DNA of 64,000 bases from assembly GCA_030762175.1 (NCBI GenBank), contig CM060831.1:137273501-137337500 (forward strand), written 5' to 3'. The stretch's first letter is position 1. Each line of letters starts with the position of its first letter. Below, one piece after another: positions 35,205 to 47,094 of this stretch. The stretch is from Metallyticus violacea. Lineage: Eukaryota > Arthropoda > Insecta > Mantodea > Metallyticidae. A program made the translations under genes and the position numbers. Under the pieces are notes generated by a model that searched no databases, was not told where the DNA came from, and saw only the letters and a program-made list of their open reading frames with translations.

Positions 35205-35435
35205 GAGGGATGGCCGAGGCTTCTAAGGTACGGAAGGTCTGAGGTTCGAATCCCGATAGGACCTTTCTACTAGACTGATAATTTTTGCAGGTTTTCCTCG
35301 CTCTTCTTCATTGACAAATATCGAGGACCTGAAGCGCTTCTTTCCTCCCTCCAATTTATCATTTCAGTTAATGTATCATCAGTATCCACTCTGTGATGTC
35401 ATAGAACTAAAATAGTCGTTCAATATTATGCTTGA
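35205..35435 (+). mobile_element. SINE2 copy e, diverged
   Basis: Head GGGATGGCCGAGGCTTCTAA, B box AGGTTCGAATCCCGATAGGA. Body GCAGGTTTTCCTCGCTCTTC, TTTATCATTTCAG, and 3' part GTATCATCAGTATCCACTCT. It is more diverged than the copies at 25.3 and 56.1 kb and lacks the usual GGTACCCTAA block. Confidence 0.8.
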
Positions 35436-35944
35436 CTGGCCGTCAACTTTATGATCAGGACAATGCTAATCTCTGTTATCTTTCTTTGCCATTCACGAAT
35501 TGATGGTTATATCGTGGTTTCCTACTATTCTTAGTACTGAAATTTTGTTCGATCTAGGTTATTTGATTTTGTTTCTAAAAAAAATGAATAACACTATGAC
35601 TTCTCCTGTAGAGCAGTAATTTTGTCATCCCTTCAGCAGTAACTTAACATATATGAAAACAAACGTAAACAATATTTGATATCATAAACAAGATTTGAAT
35701 TGCGATTCTTCGTACTCGAGTATCATCAACAGTAATTGCATTCTAGTTTGGTTTATTATTAGCCTTCTGAATATTTCTTTTTATTAACCATAGGAAATTA
35801 TTAACCTCCTGAGAAGCTCCCGACCTGGAGTACTAGGGTTTGATTTCGAGGTGGCCTTCACCTAAACATAGTAACCTATAATCTTACGCAGAAACTACCT
35901 AGACTTAGATTGGTTGGATTGTTAGGGACGGAGGAAGATATTTC
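35436..35944. other. Unassigned sequence
   Basis: Nothing definite. TAGGGTTTGATTTCGAGG near 35834 is weakly B-box-like. Confidence 0.45.
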
Positions 35945-36375
35945 TGTACATCTTTTCTCAACGATTGGCCGTTTGTGCCTAAGTCCCCAGTAAGAGAATC
36001 TCCTATAGGATTAAGATAAGCGAAACACCACCAGGAACCAGGGACTGTGAGATATGGACATAGATAGAGACCTTGTCAATGCCTCCACCCCGATACCAAG
36101 ACAATAACCTTTCCAAAGTGCAAGCCACCGTCACGACGTACCAGCCCACTTTATACCAGCATTTTCGACCAATGGAAAGAACCGATATAAAATGGAAGCG
36201 CGGTGAGTTCGTGGAAAGGAAAGATTCACGAATCTAGCCTTGGCCTAAGCGACCAATGGAAACCACGAATAAATCCAAGGTCAGGCTGGCCGGCCCCAAA
36301 TGGAATTGAACTCGGAACCTCTGGATACAATCCCAAGCGTTATTGCCTGAATCACCCCACTCGGACTCATAAAGA
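35945..36375 (-). mobile_element. SINE3 copy 2
   Basis: Minus-strand head: CCGAGTGGGGTGATTCAGGC, AATAACGCTTGGGATTGTAT, AGAGGTTCCGAGTTCAATTC. Body landmarks on the plus strand: GGCCGTTTGTGCCTAAGTCC, CTTTCCAAAGTGCAAGCCAC, CGTCACGACG, TTTTCGACCAATGGAAAGAA and GGCCTAAGCGACCAATGGAA. The 5' (low-coordinate) part parallels GACCGTTTGTGTCCAGGCCC at 31.5 kb, so the two copies share at least 430 bp. Confidence 0.78.
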
Positions 36376-38039
36376 CAGAGGCCCCTAAGGGTGGCTTATC
36401 CTTTGAGAAATTACTAAAGTAAACATATGTCTATCACTGTGCTAGCAAATGTGACTTGGATCGACTAGGAACAAGATGGAAAGCTGAAATTATTAGATTC
36501 GGAGCGGGAAAGCAGTGACCTTGAAAGGAAGAAAATGAACAGAAACTGCTTTTAAGGTGAGATCAGAGGCTCTATATTACTAATGCGAAGCTATTCATTT
36601 TAATATACCTTTATCTCAGAAAGTGTTACAGATACCTGTGAAACTTTTTACTGCATATTTCTCATTAATTATAAGTTCTGAGCTCTAGTTTAGAGGATGT
36701 GGTTTATAAAAATAATAATTATTTTTGTAACAATTACTTTTTTATAAAAATAAAATTATATTAATGTTCATGTACAAAAAGCTCTTATGCAAATGACTTG
36801 AAACTAGAGCGCAGCAATGAATGTAATAATGTACATCAACTGTAAATATTCATGCTTCTATTTCTTCTGCAAATTTTGCACTTACTACTAAAATAGCGTT
36901 AAAGTTAATACAACTAATTGTCAATTTACATACTAATCCATTTCTTGTGCCTACGTCTTCATACAAAGTAATATTACCACCACACACATTACAGGAGATA
37001 GTTTCCAACACTGTAATTAAAATATTCTAATTAATCACTATATTTATATTTCTTTATTGTCTTCAACATCTTCCATATGATTACCAGATATCTAGGGGCA
37101 GCGTATTGGTTTATCATTTACTGAATTATTTTCTTCAGAAATAGGTCTATTGTTTTCATTATCATTATTACCATGCTGTTCTGGATAGTTTGTAATACCT
37201 GTTTCTTTCGTTTCGAAATTTTTTATAAACCCTGGTGAACTTATGCATGATATTAAGTGTATATAGGAAAGAAAACTGGGATGTCTGGTTGTAAAACTCA
37301 AAATAAACACAAAACATTCCAATTGCTTCAAAAATTAAACACACGAGCAGTCATTTCTGTTAATGACGTATGAAAAAGTAATTTATCTACAAATACATGC
37401 AACCACAGCCTTCTATAAAAATGTTTTCAGAGATGTTTTCATTTTTATGCAATAGTGCGGGATATTAAAAGAAGAGTTTGAACATAAAACATATTACGTA
37501 ATTGAAATCGCTTACAATTGGAATTTTTCAATAAATGATATAGCAAATATACCTTTCAGTAGCCATGCTTCAAAGTTACATTTCAGACTTTTAGAAACAA
37601 AAGATGGAATGTTGTATCTTAAAATAAAAAAAAGCATGTGCATTGCACTTGCTACGCATAAAGTTACATCAACTAATTGTTTTTCGAGTGCAGTTATCAA
37701 CACTTTCTAATCCCACTCTCAGGTTCGAACCAGGGGATCAGTAACGGAACGTTGCAGCTGTAGAAAGTTCATATTATAAACGCAATCAATTAACATGCAA
37801 ACTCTCGGAGCATCTTGCTGAACCAAAACGAGCTTCAGGAAAAACTTTCTCCGTGCTTAGTGACCTTGCACACCGTTAAATCCGCGGTCAATGAAGCGAA
37901 AGGCAAAACACGTATCGTTAACATTTGTTATTTTCCAGACGGTCTCTTGATCCGCTACATGAGTTCCTGAAAGTGGAATTAGTTTTTGTTTATTTTTAAT
38001 CTTTTCAGCAGCTTATATGACAGTTTTCGGAGTCATATA
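36376..38039. other. Unassigned AT-rich sequence
   Basis: Short open frames at 37092-37331 and 37512-37703 on the minus strand have no recognised motif. CTCAGGTTCGAACCAGGGG near 37720 is B-box-like but isolated. Confidence 0.5.
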
Positions 38040-38896
38040 CAGAGTGACCTAATATAATATGACGGTTTCCAGAGCCTTCTTATGGGACATTCGTATAGAA
38101 TTAAATAAAAATACTTTTTCAAGGAACAAGTAGCACAATGGAATTTATTAATCTGTACTTGTTTTTTAAAAATCACTAGTGACCCAATGTAATATGACGG
38201 TTTTCAGAACGCTGCCATTTCTAGTAACTTTGGTTTACAGCTATGGTGTTGGTTGCTATGCAACTAGGCAATTTATTCTGTCCATTTATAAACAATAATA
38301 TTGAAAATTGGACGGTTGAAAAACGTGCATTCGTTGTTGTTACAAGATTTATTGAATCTAAGTCAATCTCCTACGTTCAGAGTAGATGTAGGGTAGAATT
38401 TAATGCGCCAGAAATGTGGCAACACTGGACTTTCACATGGATGATAATGATAAAAATTAGTTTTGATTCCAGCAGTTCACACTGCTCTTGAAACAATGAA
38501 GACTGTGCGGATACTGTTTCCTGGACGCATAATTTCTCAATTTGCTGATGTTGTCTGATCAACCTGGCTGCAAACTAATTTTTATGGGGATACTTGAAAA
38601 GTAAAGTGTACTGCGACAGGCCACAGATCATCACGCACTTAAAAGGAAACACAACTCGTCAAATTAGGGACATAAATCACGTTTTATTGAGCGAGTTATG
38701 GTAAACTTTTCGACCCGATTTCACGAATGTGTTCGTTGTCGTGAAGCCCATTTAAAAAATGTGATTTTTAAACAATAGGTTCATATTAATAAAGTGCATC
38801 GTGTTGCTTGTTACTTGAAAAAGTATTTTATTTAACTCTATACGAGTGTCCCACAAGAAGGTTCTGAAAACCGTCACATTCCATTTGCTCACTCTG
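38040..38896 (+). mobile_element. Tc1/mariner-type element with 137-bp terminal inverted repeats
   Basis: The left arm at 38040-38176 starts CAGAGTGACCTAATATAATA. The right arm at 38761-38896, read on the minus strand, starts CAGAGTGAGCAAATGGAATG. The arms also share CCTTCTT-TGGGACA, TAAATAAA-ATACTTTTTCAAG and TTTAAAAATCAC. TA lies on both outer sides. A third, partial copy of the end (AGTGACCCAATGTAATATGA) begins at 38178, and a TATGACAGTTTTCGG relative lies just outside at 38016. The interior has remnants of transposase N- and C-termini, so this is a deletion derivative with its middle lost. Confidence 0.88.
38243..38770 (+). pseudogene. Transposase remnant inside the long-TIR element
   Basis: The frame at 38243-38491 begins with NWTVEKRAFVVVTRFIESKS and continues YVQSRCRVEFNAPE, which matches the N-terminal helix-turn-helix region of the insect transposases that begin W-VE-RAFVV-TF. 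Shifted frames then carry GRIISQFADVV, a damaged SPDL region, FLWGYLKSKVYCDRP, THLKGNTTRQIRDIN and F--R-HECV near 38720. These are the C-terminal landmarks after the last catalytic aspartate. No first- or second-aspartate block is present between them, so the domain was deleted rather than only mutated. Confidence 0.8.
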
Positions 38897-41800
38897 TATA
38901 AACAAAATGTGTAAATATTGGAGTAAGTAGTTCGAATATAAGTGTGTCTAAAGTATGATTTTATACGCTTGCAATAGACAATTTTATTAAAAGCTTTTAA
39001 CTCTCCAGACAGAAAGAGCTACATAAAACAGATCGTCCGTCCTTAAATGAAAGAATGATCAAAAGGAACCGGAAATCAGCATTATTTAATGCAAGATTGT
39101 AATAAAATAATAATGGATTTTACATGTAAAGCAAAAGTTATATCAAAAGAAAGAAGTATTGGAAAGAAATAATAAAGGTTTTAAGAAAGTGAACAGTCTG
39201 CAACGAGTGTTTGAGAATTTACGAGACCTTTCGAATTTATATATAAATATAAACATTTTAAAAATGTCTTAAAGTAATTATAGGTTAATTTGGACAAACC
39301 CTCGATCGCTAAAAAGTAAACCAACCACTTGTCAATTGAAGACAGGGATATAAGATTCATAAACAGTTTTTTTCTTCTTCCAACTGTTGAGTTTGGCTGT
39401 TGCCGACTTCTGTAAAATATTGGGGGGAGCAGGGCAACCTCCCTCTATGAGATTTGTAAATATATACGTCAGCAAAATCAGTCAAAACACAAACTTTGTA
39501 ATTTCTCACCCCAATATAACTAAAATTGTATTTCCATTAATTGTATACACTGTTACTAACCATACAAAATCAAAGTTATAAGTTTATGATATGTGATAAA
39601 CTGAAATAACATATATTTATTTGTTCAATAATCAACTAATTGAGTTTTTATAAAAAAATTAATTGAAAACATGTGAATTGGTAAAAAAAAAAATTAAGAA
39701 ACCAAAAACCTCAGAAATACAGTTTTAATGCAATCCTGCTGAACTTCTACCCCAGCAACTCATTTCTGCCGATGAACTGGTCTGTTATACTACCGAGATT
39801 GAGGTTATGTTTCGGTTGTAGTTTGAAATAGTGATTGCATTAAGACAATCGGTCCCTTTGATAATCCTAAGTAGTTCTTAAGCCTCCTTAGATTCAAAAA
39901 TGGTCTTTCTACAAGTTGACATCGAAAAGTTAAAACCAGTCGTATAAATTTCTTTTAATTCCAGGATAATTTCAGCCTGCAGCTATCATTTTCCAGAAAC
40001 TGTATAGCTGAAGGAAAGTTATATAAGGAGTTCCTCTTCACCTTTGATTACTTTTGTCCACCATGTTGCGATGCAACGTCAAACTGTTAGAATCAATATG
40101 GTATTTAAAAATATTAACAATGTCCATAATACCATTACTTCCATTTGTGATGAATTGCTTCATTTTAACTAACAGATGAGAAGCAACACTCTCAAAAAAT
40201 ACATTGTACTTATGCATAAATTGTTTATAAAAGCATTAGGGGTACATATATTTAGGGATGGAAAAGCTGTAAGGAGCATTTCAACGATCTAATCTTTTTG
40301 GAGGACATTTTAGAATAATACATTTTATGATTTATTCCCAAAATGTGTCACAAGTTGATCTGATATGTGAGAGGGTATCTGCCAGACATTGAACCATAAA
40401 ATATGATTCATTAAAAAAACGGTGTTTTCTTCTTACAGTGTTAACAGCGTCAAAATGACTAAATGTCTTGCATAACACTCCGGTAGATATAGAAATTAAA
40501 TGAGTGCTTTTGAAGACAAACCCATGTTTGATGACCTGAAACTGAATCAATACTGATATTCGGATTGTAATGAAAACCATGGTAAGATGCCAACAGTCCA
40601 TCTAGTTGCACAGAATGACCTTATGTTAATCTCTTATCGCCTTTTTACTGCTTGGAGCATTAACTTCTTTTAAGCGAATTCCCCACAAAATAATGTTTAT
40701 ATTTTATAAAATTTAGCATATTTGAATTAAAAATAAAAATTATTTCGATAATAGCATCGGCCATTGGAAATATTTCGGGGTTCAGCACCCCCAAGGCCCC
40801 TCCGGACCCTAGGAGTTGGCGCCTAAGTGTTGAGGTAGTAAAAGTAATAAAACTATTAATAAGGTAAAAGTTACATTGCATTCTGAATACAAATTAATGT
40901 TCCTCCGGCACGCCCTGCTGAAACATTTGCCTTTTATAAAACGTGTAGTTTAACTTGATTTTTTATAACCTCAACTGTTCTTATACAAGCGTTAAAATTT
41001 GCATGCATTTATGCGAGTAGAAATAATCGCGTGGCCAAATCTCCAGGCCGAAGTAGTAAACCTACGAACAAAATAAAATCGCTTGGGGCATAATGTATAT
41101 CATGCACTGTTTTTATACAGCTGTTTAGTGTTAATAAATAATTAGACATTGAAGTAATACGTCAAATATTCTGCTTTCCTTAACCTTATACAGTCACAAC
41201 CATTTGTCAATTCTTTGAACAGTTGAAAGGCGTTTACTTTTCACAATGTTTTTAAATGTAGCCCCAAATTATTTGTGAACAGTTAGAACAGTTGAAAGTC
41301 GTTTACTTTTCCACTAGCGTCAAAAGGAATTTATTATTGATCCTCAATGTTTAATACAGTTCCTACCGTTAAATCATTTACTTTTAGCAACTGTTGTCTA
41401 AAATCGATTATTCAGAATTGTAAACACCGTACAACAAAGACCCTAACGCGGTGACTGGAAAAAAAAAGGTTACAATTTCCCTTTAGGACAATGGAACTTT
41501 CTGCATAAAACGAGAATGCTCTGGCAAAAAAATTGGAACATTTGCAGGTATATTCATGCAAATCAGGCCCAACATTTGGTTTAAATGTACATGTAAATTC
41601 AATTTTTTTCGTTTATTTTAGGTGTCAACTTTTTTGACGTCATCCTACTGTCAATCTCCCATTTCTTCTGAACAGTAGTTGAAGTGAATTATGACATTTC
41701 ACTCATTTCACTCATGTGGCCATCTTAAAATCGAGCAATGAAACGAAACAAAATTTTGAATTCTGGCCAATCTCAGCCGGATTAGGGAGTGGAATTATTT

Positions 41801-44297
41801 AAAAAAAAGTATCAAATCCGTTTTATCACTCGACGTGCATTTGTCTTGTGGGCAGTGTAGCCAACGCTATGCCGCCACTCTATAATTACCGAACACGCAT
41901 CATTGACCACTTTTGTTAGAGGTGGTAAGGAGCTATTGATAGCAACAAAAGCATGGACAATCGACAATCATAACGCAAATGGAAGGTTCTTCAAAGCGTT
42001 TTGGTGATGCATCAAATGTGCAAATCAATCTTATCATTTAGAATTACAAGTCACAGAATACAAAGAAAAATAGAGACACTGTATGTCATCTTTTTTGTTG
42101 TTTTTTTTTTCCTCGGTTGGTATTAGAAAATCGAATGGTAGTGATTGTAATGGGCCATTTTTTCCCATTTTAGTCTCACGGTATATTCATAAGTAAAACA
42201 AGTGTAAATATTCTGTACGCGAATATCAAATATATAACACTTTTATTCTTATTCTATTCACAAAATAGTCCTAAACCATTATTTTGCTCCACTCTATTGA
42301 CATTAATGACAATCGGCATTCTTCTGTCGCAAGATTGCTTGAAAAGATTCATTACAAATATACAATTATTACAATTTTGTAAGCCAAGTTTGGAGGAATT
42401 ATATTTAAATTCTTGCTTAATTCGTGAAATAGGCCTAATAAATATCACTCGAGACTTTGAGCTTTCCAGACCCTCTCGTGATATTGCTTGTGATAATAAA
42501 AATTAAATAAGGTACATAAGTGTCTAAATTTCAGAATTCGTCATTTTAGGGCGAAGGAAAGCAAAAAATTGATCAAGCAACTTGTTTCAATTGAGATGGA
42601 ATCCAAACTCATTTGCTGAGAGCACACATTTACATTTGGTTATATTTTCTTGCTTTTTTATTGTATAGGATATGATTAAAAATAAAATTAAAAAATGTCC
42701 AAAAGACTATGAACTTCCAAAGGATCTCATTTGATTTCTAAACCTCTATCAATACTCAAAGTGAACATCCTTGTTTGTGTCGCTTTGCACTCAGAATACA
42801 AGTCTGAATGCCACTCCTGTTTCTTTAAACTGCGGATGGTGGTTTTGTAGACAATGTAGTAATGAAGTTCGCGGGATAACTTCGCCATTCCGATTCCGGA
42901 TGTCGCCCTAGATACTCTCCTGTGCCAAGAGGCGATGTCGTGCTTATGTGATCGGAATAACTCAGCTGGTGATTGAACCCGGTACAGGTAGCAGTTGTAA
43001 CACCGGTTTGTGGTTAGAAATGTAGTGAATTGTTGGAAAAGCCGCAGTAGCTGCTTTGCATTGTCTGTCACAATGAAACTTGATGATAAAACATAAACTG
43101 CATAAAAATTTCATAATAAAATTAAACCTTTTCTTTTCTTTAAAAGCTGTTCTTTCTTTTTAATAATAACTAGTTCCAGTTATTAATCACATCATTTGTA
43201 TGAACTTTGTTGTATTAACAATTGTATTTTGTGAAATATGTCGTCCGCGTAAATGACTGAAATTCAATAATTGTAATTGTCTATCATGGTGTTCACAGTA
43301 GAAAACAAATATAATGTAATAGTCAAAAGGTAGGAGTCGATAACAGTGAAGTTTGCTCTATAATCCAAGTGTGTTAATTGTGTTTGTTTTTGTTGAGCAT
43401 ATGCAATATGTACAAGTGTAACAAAAATACTGGGACATACTTTGGGGGCGAGTTTCTCATACCAAAGCAAGAATATATATAATCCAGAAATGCCTGAAAG
43501 ATAACATTACAAAGCCTTTCGAAGTACGATCCAATAACTTAAGTTTGGTGAAATAATAATTGGCCATTGAGTGATGTTAACGACGCTGATGTACTTAGCA
43601 TCCAGTCCTCAGATCATAATGCCAGTATTGATAATACAATGGTGGCGATAGACGTTCTAGCATGTTGCTGCTATTAAGCACGTGGGTTTTTTTTTTTTTT
43701 TTTTTTATTTGGTTCGTTGTAGTTACATGGTTTGTTTCAATGGTTTAGTTGGAGGTAAATCAACATATGAATTATTTTATTTTTTATTAAGTTAATAGTA
43801 AATTGTGTAATATAAAGTGGTTGCTCTTGTTGTGTGCTCGGTACACCTCTAATTATGGCACAGTACCATATTTAAATTTATAAAGAGCAGTCATTAAAGG
43901 ATAAGCGAATAAATTGCAAATTATGAAATGAATGTAAAAGTGTAGCGAGTATTAAATATTTGTAACCAAAATTTGTGGTTAGGGAGAGTATTTTCCTGTG
44001 AAAAATGGGAACCAATCGTGTTCTTAGAATTTTTCCAAAATTAACTACCATCATATGTTAGGCTTACGATTAGTAATTGAAGGAAGCAGGATGTTTTAAC
44101 ATGTTTGGACTCCTTTGCAAGTGAGGTTAAGAAAAGATTAAATATATGTAGATTGCGTTAAATATGATACTAACCCATCTGTGTGAATTAGGTTTAGGGT
44201 GTCCAGTAATTTGGAAGAAAGATGTGTGTTTGCCTGTGGAAATAAGTAGTTAAAGTGTAACAGATGGGGCAAATTGGATAATTTGGTGAGTTGTCTT

Positions 44298-44298
<1 letters not shown>
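38897..44298. other. Largest stretch without an identified element
   Basis: About 5.4 kb of mostly AT-rich DNA. A local direct repeat is present at 41217-41242 and 41285-41311 (GAACAGTTGAAAG-CGTTTACTTTTC). CGGGGTTCAGCACCCCCAAG near 40780 is an isolated GC-rich palindromic block. A 114-codon minus-strand open frame at 42727-43071 has no recognised motif. T-run at 43688-43706. Confidence 0.5.
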
Positions 44299-44340
<42 letters not shown>

Positions 44341-44341
44341 T
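44299..44341. repeat. (ATA)n microsatellite
   Basis: About 14 trinucleotide units without interruption. Confidence 0.95.
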
Positions 44342-44790
44342 CTCGCTCATAGAAATAATAGCTTCATTAATAAACATTGTAAAGGAAGCATTTAACACTA
44401 GTAAATCAAGATTCGAGTATAGAGAAACCTTGTAAAATAAATTATGCATTTGAACAATTGAAGCTTTCTTATGCAAATTGCATGTTTAACAGAGCTCTCA
44501 ATAAGGGCTGCAACTTTTTCTTACACATATATAAGTTAAATTATATTTTGCATTACGTTTTCTTTTCCAGTAGTATGGTTATTGTTTGTTCCACTTGTAG
44601 AGAGCATTCTAATTAGATGTAAATGACTAACCAATTTATATTTGTATGCCTTTACAAAAGCCCAAAGGCAAAGTCAAATTTGTATACAAATATATGTGTG
44701 TTTAAATTATCCATTAATTTTGCACTGCAGTAAATTTGCTTAAAATAAATTTTTAATTTTTTGCATGTTACTGTAATTAAAATAATTTAT

Positions 44791-44796
<6 letters not shown>

Positions 44797-44834
<38 letters not shown>

Positions 44835-44836
44835 TC
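44797..44836. repeat. (ATT)n microsatellite
   Basis: About 12-13 units at the 3' end of the minus-strand SINE2 copy that follows. It may have grown from that SINE's simple tail. Confidence 0.93.
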
Positions 44837-45112
44837 GTTGTTTATTGCCCTGTAGTTTTGCTGAGGTACCACCGGCGGTGGACACTAAAGATACATGAAA
44901 TGGAATTCATAAACTAGGAAAGATTTTTTTTTAATGGAAGGAAGCTTTCCAAGCCCAATAGGGTACCTCCCCGGCATTATCCATTTATGAGGAAGTAGGA
45001 AAACCTAGAAAAAAACCTCAGTCAGGAAGGACGGTTATGGTGGGAATCGAAGCCAAACCTCGCGCTCACGAGTCCGCGCCTTAATGACTGGGCAACCCGT
45101 GGTGGTGGGCAG
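44837..45112 (-). mobile_element. SINE2 copy f, nearly full length
   Basis: Minus-strand head: CCACCACGGGTTGCCCAGTC, ATTAAGGCGCGGACTCGTGA, then a worn B box GGCTTCGATTCCCACC. Body GACTGAGGTTTTTTTCTAGG, CTCATAAATGGATAATGCCG, GGTACCCTATTGGG, GTGTCCACCGCCGGTGGTAC. A long (ATT)n tract adjoins the 3' end. Confidence 0.9.
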
Positions 45113-45482
45113 TATTGATTTTCGTATATGGAAAATTTTATGGAAGCCGAATTCATTTTATTTTTGTTTCGTTTACATATGAGAAAAGATGCTTTTAAAC
45201 AATTTCAGATTCTTAAAAACCATAAAATATTTTCTAATGATAAAAAATGTCATATTGTAAACATAATACAGCGTGAAATTTTCGTGTTTGCTATTGGTAG
45301 TAATAGGGCGACCACGGCGCACTGGGGTCTTGGTAATGGAGTCGGTCTTGTACCTAGGTGGATTGTGACGTGTTGCTTTATGGATATATAGGTATACATT
45401 TATCACTTGTCTACATTAGTGGTTAGTCAGTTTCTTATGCTTGCCTTACGCTGCAGTTCCGTTATATTTGAGCGGCTAACCA
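45113..45482. other. Unassigned sequence
   Basis: An 87-codon forward frame at 45128-45391 has no recognised motif. Confidence 0.45.
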
Positions 45483-45655
45483 TGGCAGGATATTCATATC
45501 GTGAGCAGACAGATATGATTTTTATGTGCGGTCGCGCGAAATATAATGGATGCGAGCTGCACTGCTTTATGAGCCGGCATATCCGGACCGAAGGCAGCTG
45601 TGTAATAAAACTTACGCCTCATTAATAAACAAGACTGAAGGGATAAACGATGGAT
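45483..45655 (+). pseudogene. Transposase N-terminal remnant (DUF4817-type) with an inverted neighbour piece
   Basis: From the ATG at 45483 the frame reads MAGYSYREQTDMIFMCGRAK, then YNG. After a +1 shift, TALYEPAYPDRRQL. This is the N-terminal signature of insect transposases annotated with a DUF4817 domain (Y---E--DM-F-YG-ANGNAR-A-RLY-E-FP-RR). The next 40 bp, 45614-45653, match 46487-46525 in the same orientation. On the minus strand that segment is the first-catalytic-aspartate block of the same kind of protein, reading VLFINEA here. So two oppositely oriented fragments abut. Confidence 0.68.
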
Positions 45656-45689
45656 GAATGGATAGTCTGGAGCGAAGGAGGATATTTTC

Positions 45690-46135
45690 GGTACTTGAAC
45701 CTTGCTCATGGCTGAAAGGCATGAAGTGAAGAAGTGAGAGGTCAGCATATACTGGCGGTGACTGCGCGGACGCAGACGGGGTTTCTAACTATTTCCAGAT
45801 AGAATAACCCGACGCCTGTGAAGCCTCTTCCCGTGCTATAGCAGCGCTTCGGAAAATCAGATTTCATTCCAGACGCTTGGACAGACATTTTTCAAAGCGC
45901 AAGCCACCATCACACCGCGTCAACCCATCTCCCTGACACTTTCGATTCTGTAACAGAACAACGGAATGAAATGGGGGAGCAGAAAATTGGTGGAATGTAA
46001 ATTTAGTTCCAACATTCGTCTAAGTGACCACGAAAAAACCCAAAATCAGGATGGGTGACCCAACAGAAATTCAACCCTGGACCTCCTGAATGCAAGTCCC
46101 AAGCGTCGCCGCCTGAGTCACCCCGCTGGGTAAAA
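45690..46135 (-). mobile_element. SINE3 copy 3, best-preserved head
   Basis: Minus-strand head: CCCAGCGGGGTGACTCAGGC, GGCGACGCTTGGGACTTGCA, TTCAGGAGGTCCAGGGTTGA. The region GGTGACTCAGGCGG is A-box-like and CCAGGGTTGAATTTC is B-box-like. Plus-strand body landmarks: TTTTTCAAAGCGCAAGCCAC, CATCACACCGCGTCAACCCA, CCTGACACTTTCGATTCTGT, CGTCTAAGTGACCACGAAAA. The extent on the low-coordinate side is uncertain. Confidence 0.78.
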
Positions 46136-46238
46136 CTTTCCCTGCAGTTTACCATTGGCTTGTTGCTGATGTCTAGCCTGAACTATTTCGTGAGGATTAT
46201 CATCAGCTCACAAATGTTGGTTTTGAAAATGTGATACT

Positions 46239-46422
46239 ATACTAGAAATATCTTGCTGGCTGTTATGCCGTGGTGTGCTGGAGGCAGGAGTTCTAGACGT
46301 TTCGTCCACAACTATGGCGGACATCCTCAATGGCGTGGACGAAGTCTCCTTGAAGAAGGTACATTGAAGATGTCCGCCAGCATACCATGGCATAACAGCC
46401 CGGAAGATATTTCCAGTTATAT
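46239..46422. mobile_element. Foldback element copy 1 (PLE/retrozyme-like?)
   Basis: Outer arms: GAAATATCTTGCTGGCTGTT at 46244 onward pairs with the complement ending at about 46413 (AACAGCCCGGAAGATATTTC). Inside, GACGTTTCGTCCAC (46296-46309) pairs with GTGGACGAAGTC (46335-46346), and GGCGGACATCCTCAATG (46317-) pairs with CATTGAAGATGTCCGCC. Read on the minus strand the loop contains TTGAGGATGTCCGCCA and GTTGTGGACGAAACGTCTAG, which resembles a hammerhead ribozyme core. The element is followed at 46433 by GCCGTGAAAGCCTACG, as in the second copy at 52.0 kb. Confidence 0.65.
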
Positions 46423-46439
46423 TGGTGACTCCGGCCGTG

Positions 46440-46755
46440 AAAGCCTACGTTCCCTCGTGATTCTCTCACTTCCAAATTTCGCCTCATCTGTAAACAAGAC
46501 TGAAGGTATAAACAACGAATTGGTAGTTTGTGGAATCAACCATTAGCAGGCACAAGACCCTAAACATGTTGAAGATAAGGGTTTACAAAAGCTGTTCTTG
46601 GAGGTTTTTTCTTGCGGTCATATGAGGTGTATCAAATCTTACAGCCAGTTGTCTTGTGCTGATACCTGCATCTTCCTGGTCAGTCATGAGCAGCTCTTGG
46701 TCCTCCTCGATCCTCAGTTGTGCTGATCCGGACCCTGTCTTAGCAACTCGATGAT
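46440..46755 (-). pseudogene. Transposase remnant (DUF4817-type), with first catalytic aspartate
   Basis: On the minus strand, from about 46750: VYHRVAKTGSGSAQLRIEED, then QELLMTDQEDAGISTRQLAV, RFDTPHMTARKNLQEQLL, a helix-turn-helix DNA-binding region. Shifted frames continue NPYLQHV-GLVPANG, KLPIRCLYLQ, and at about 46500-46460 VLFTDEAKFGSERITRER, where the Asp of FTDEA is the first catalytic acid of this transposase group. Sequence past it is lost into the foldback element's flank. The piece before the VYHRV block is also missing. Confidence 0.8.
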
Positions 46756-47094
46756 AAACTGCAGCAAGTTTTATAACTCGGATGCTTTCGATAAGAATAC
46801 CCTGCCAGGTTACCAGCTCAAATATATCAGAACTGTAGCACAAGTAAAACGTAAGTAAACGTAACAAATATACACAAATGATAAATGTATACGTCACAAG
46901 TGTACATCACTCGATTGTCTGGAAAAAAATATTTTAATTAAATTACTTAAATTGTTGGATAATAAACCAAAACGCTTTTAATGTTATCTTTCACGACCTT
47001 TTTGTTTTTTGCCGGACTCTCTTGTTTCGGTGGAAGAAACACTCCCCAAAGTTTGTCCCAGTGTTTTAGTTTCGCTCTGTATATACGAGTGCAT
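46756..47094. other. Unassigned sequence
   Basis: No recognised feature. Confidence 0.45.

Noticed and set aside
42727..43071. 114-codon minus-strand open frame
   Set aside because: No motif, start context or splice signal recognised; composition does not stand out enough to call a gene.
46583..46897. 104-codon minus-strand frame as a host gene
   Set aside because: Its C-terminal half is the helix-turn-helix of a DUF4817-type transposase; the N-terminal part has no similarity.
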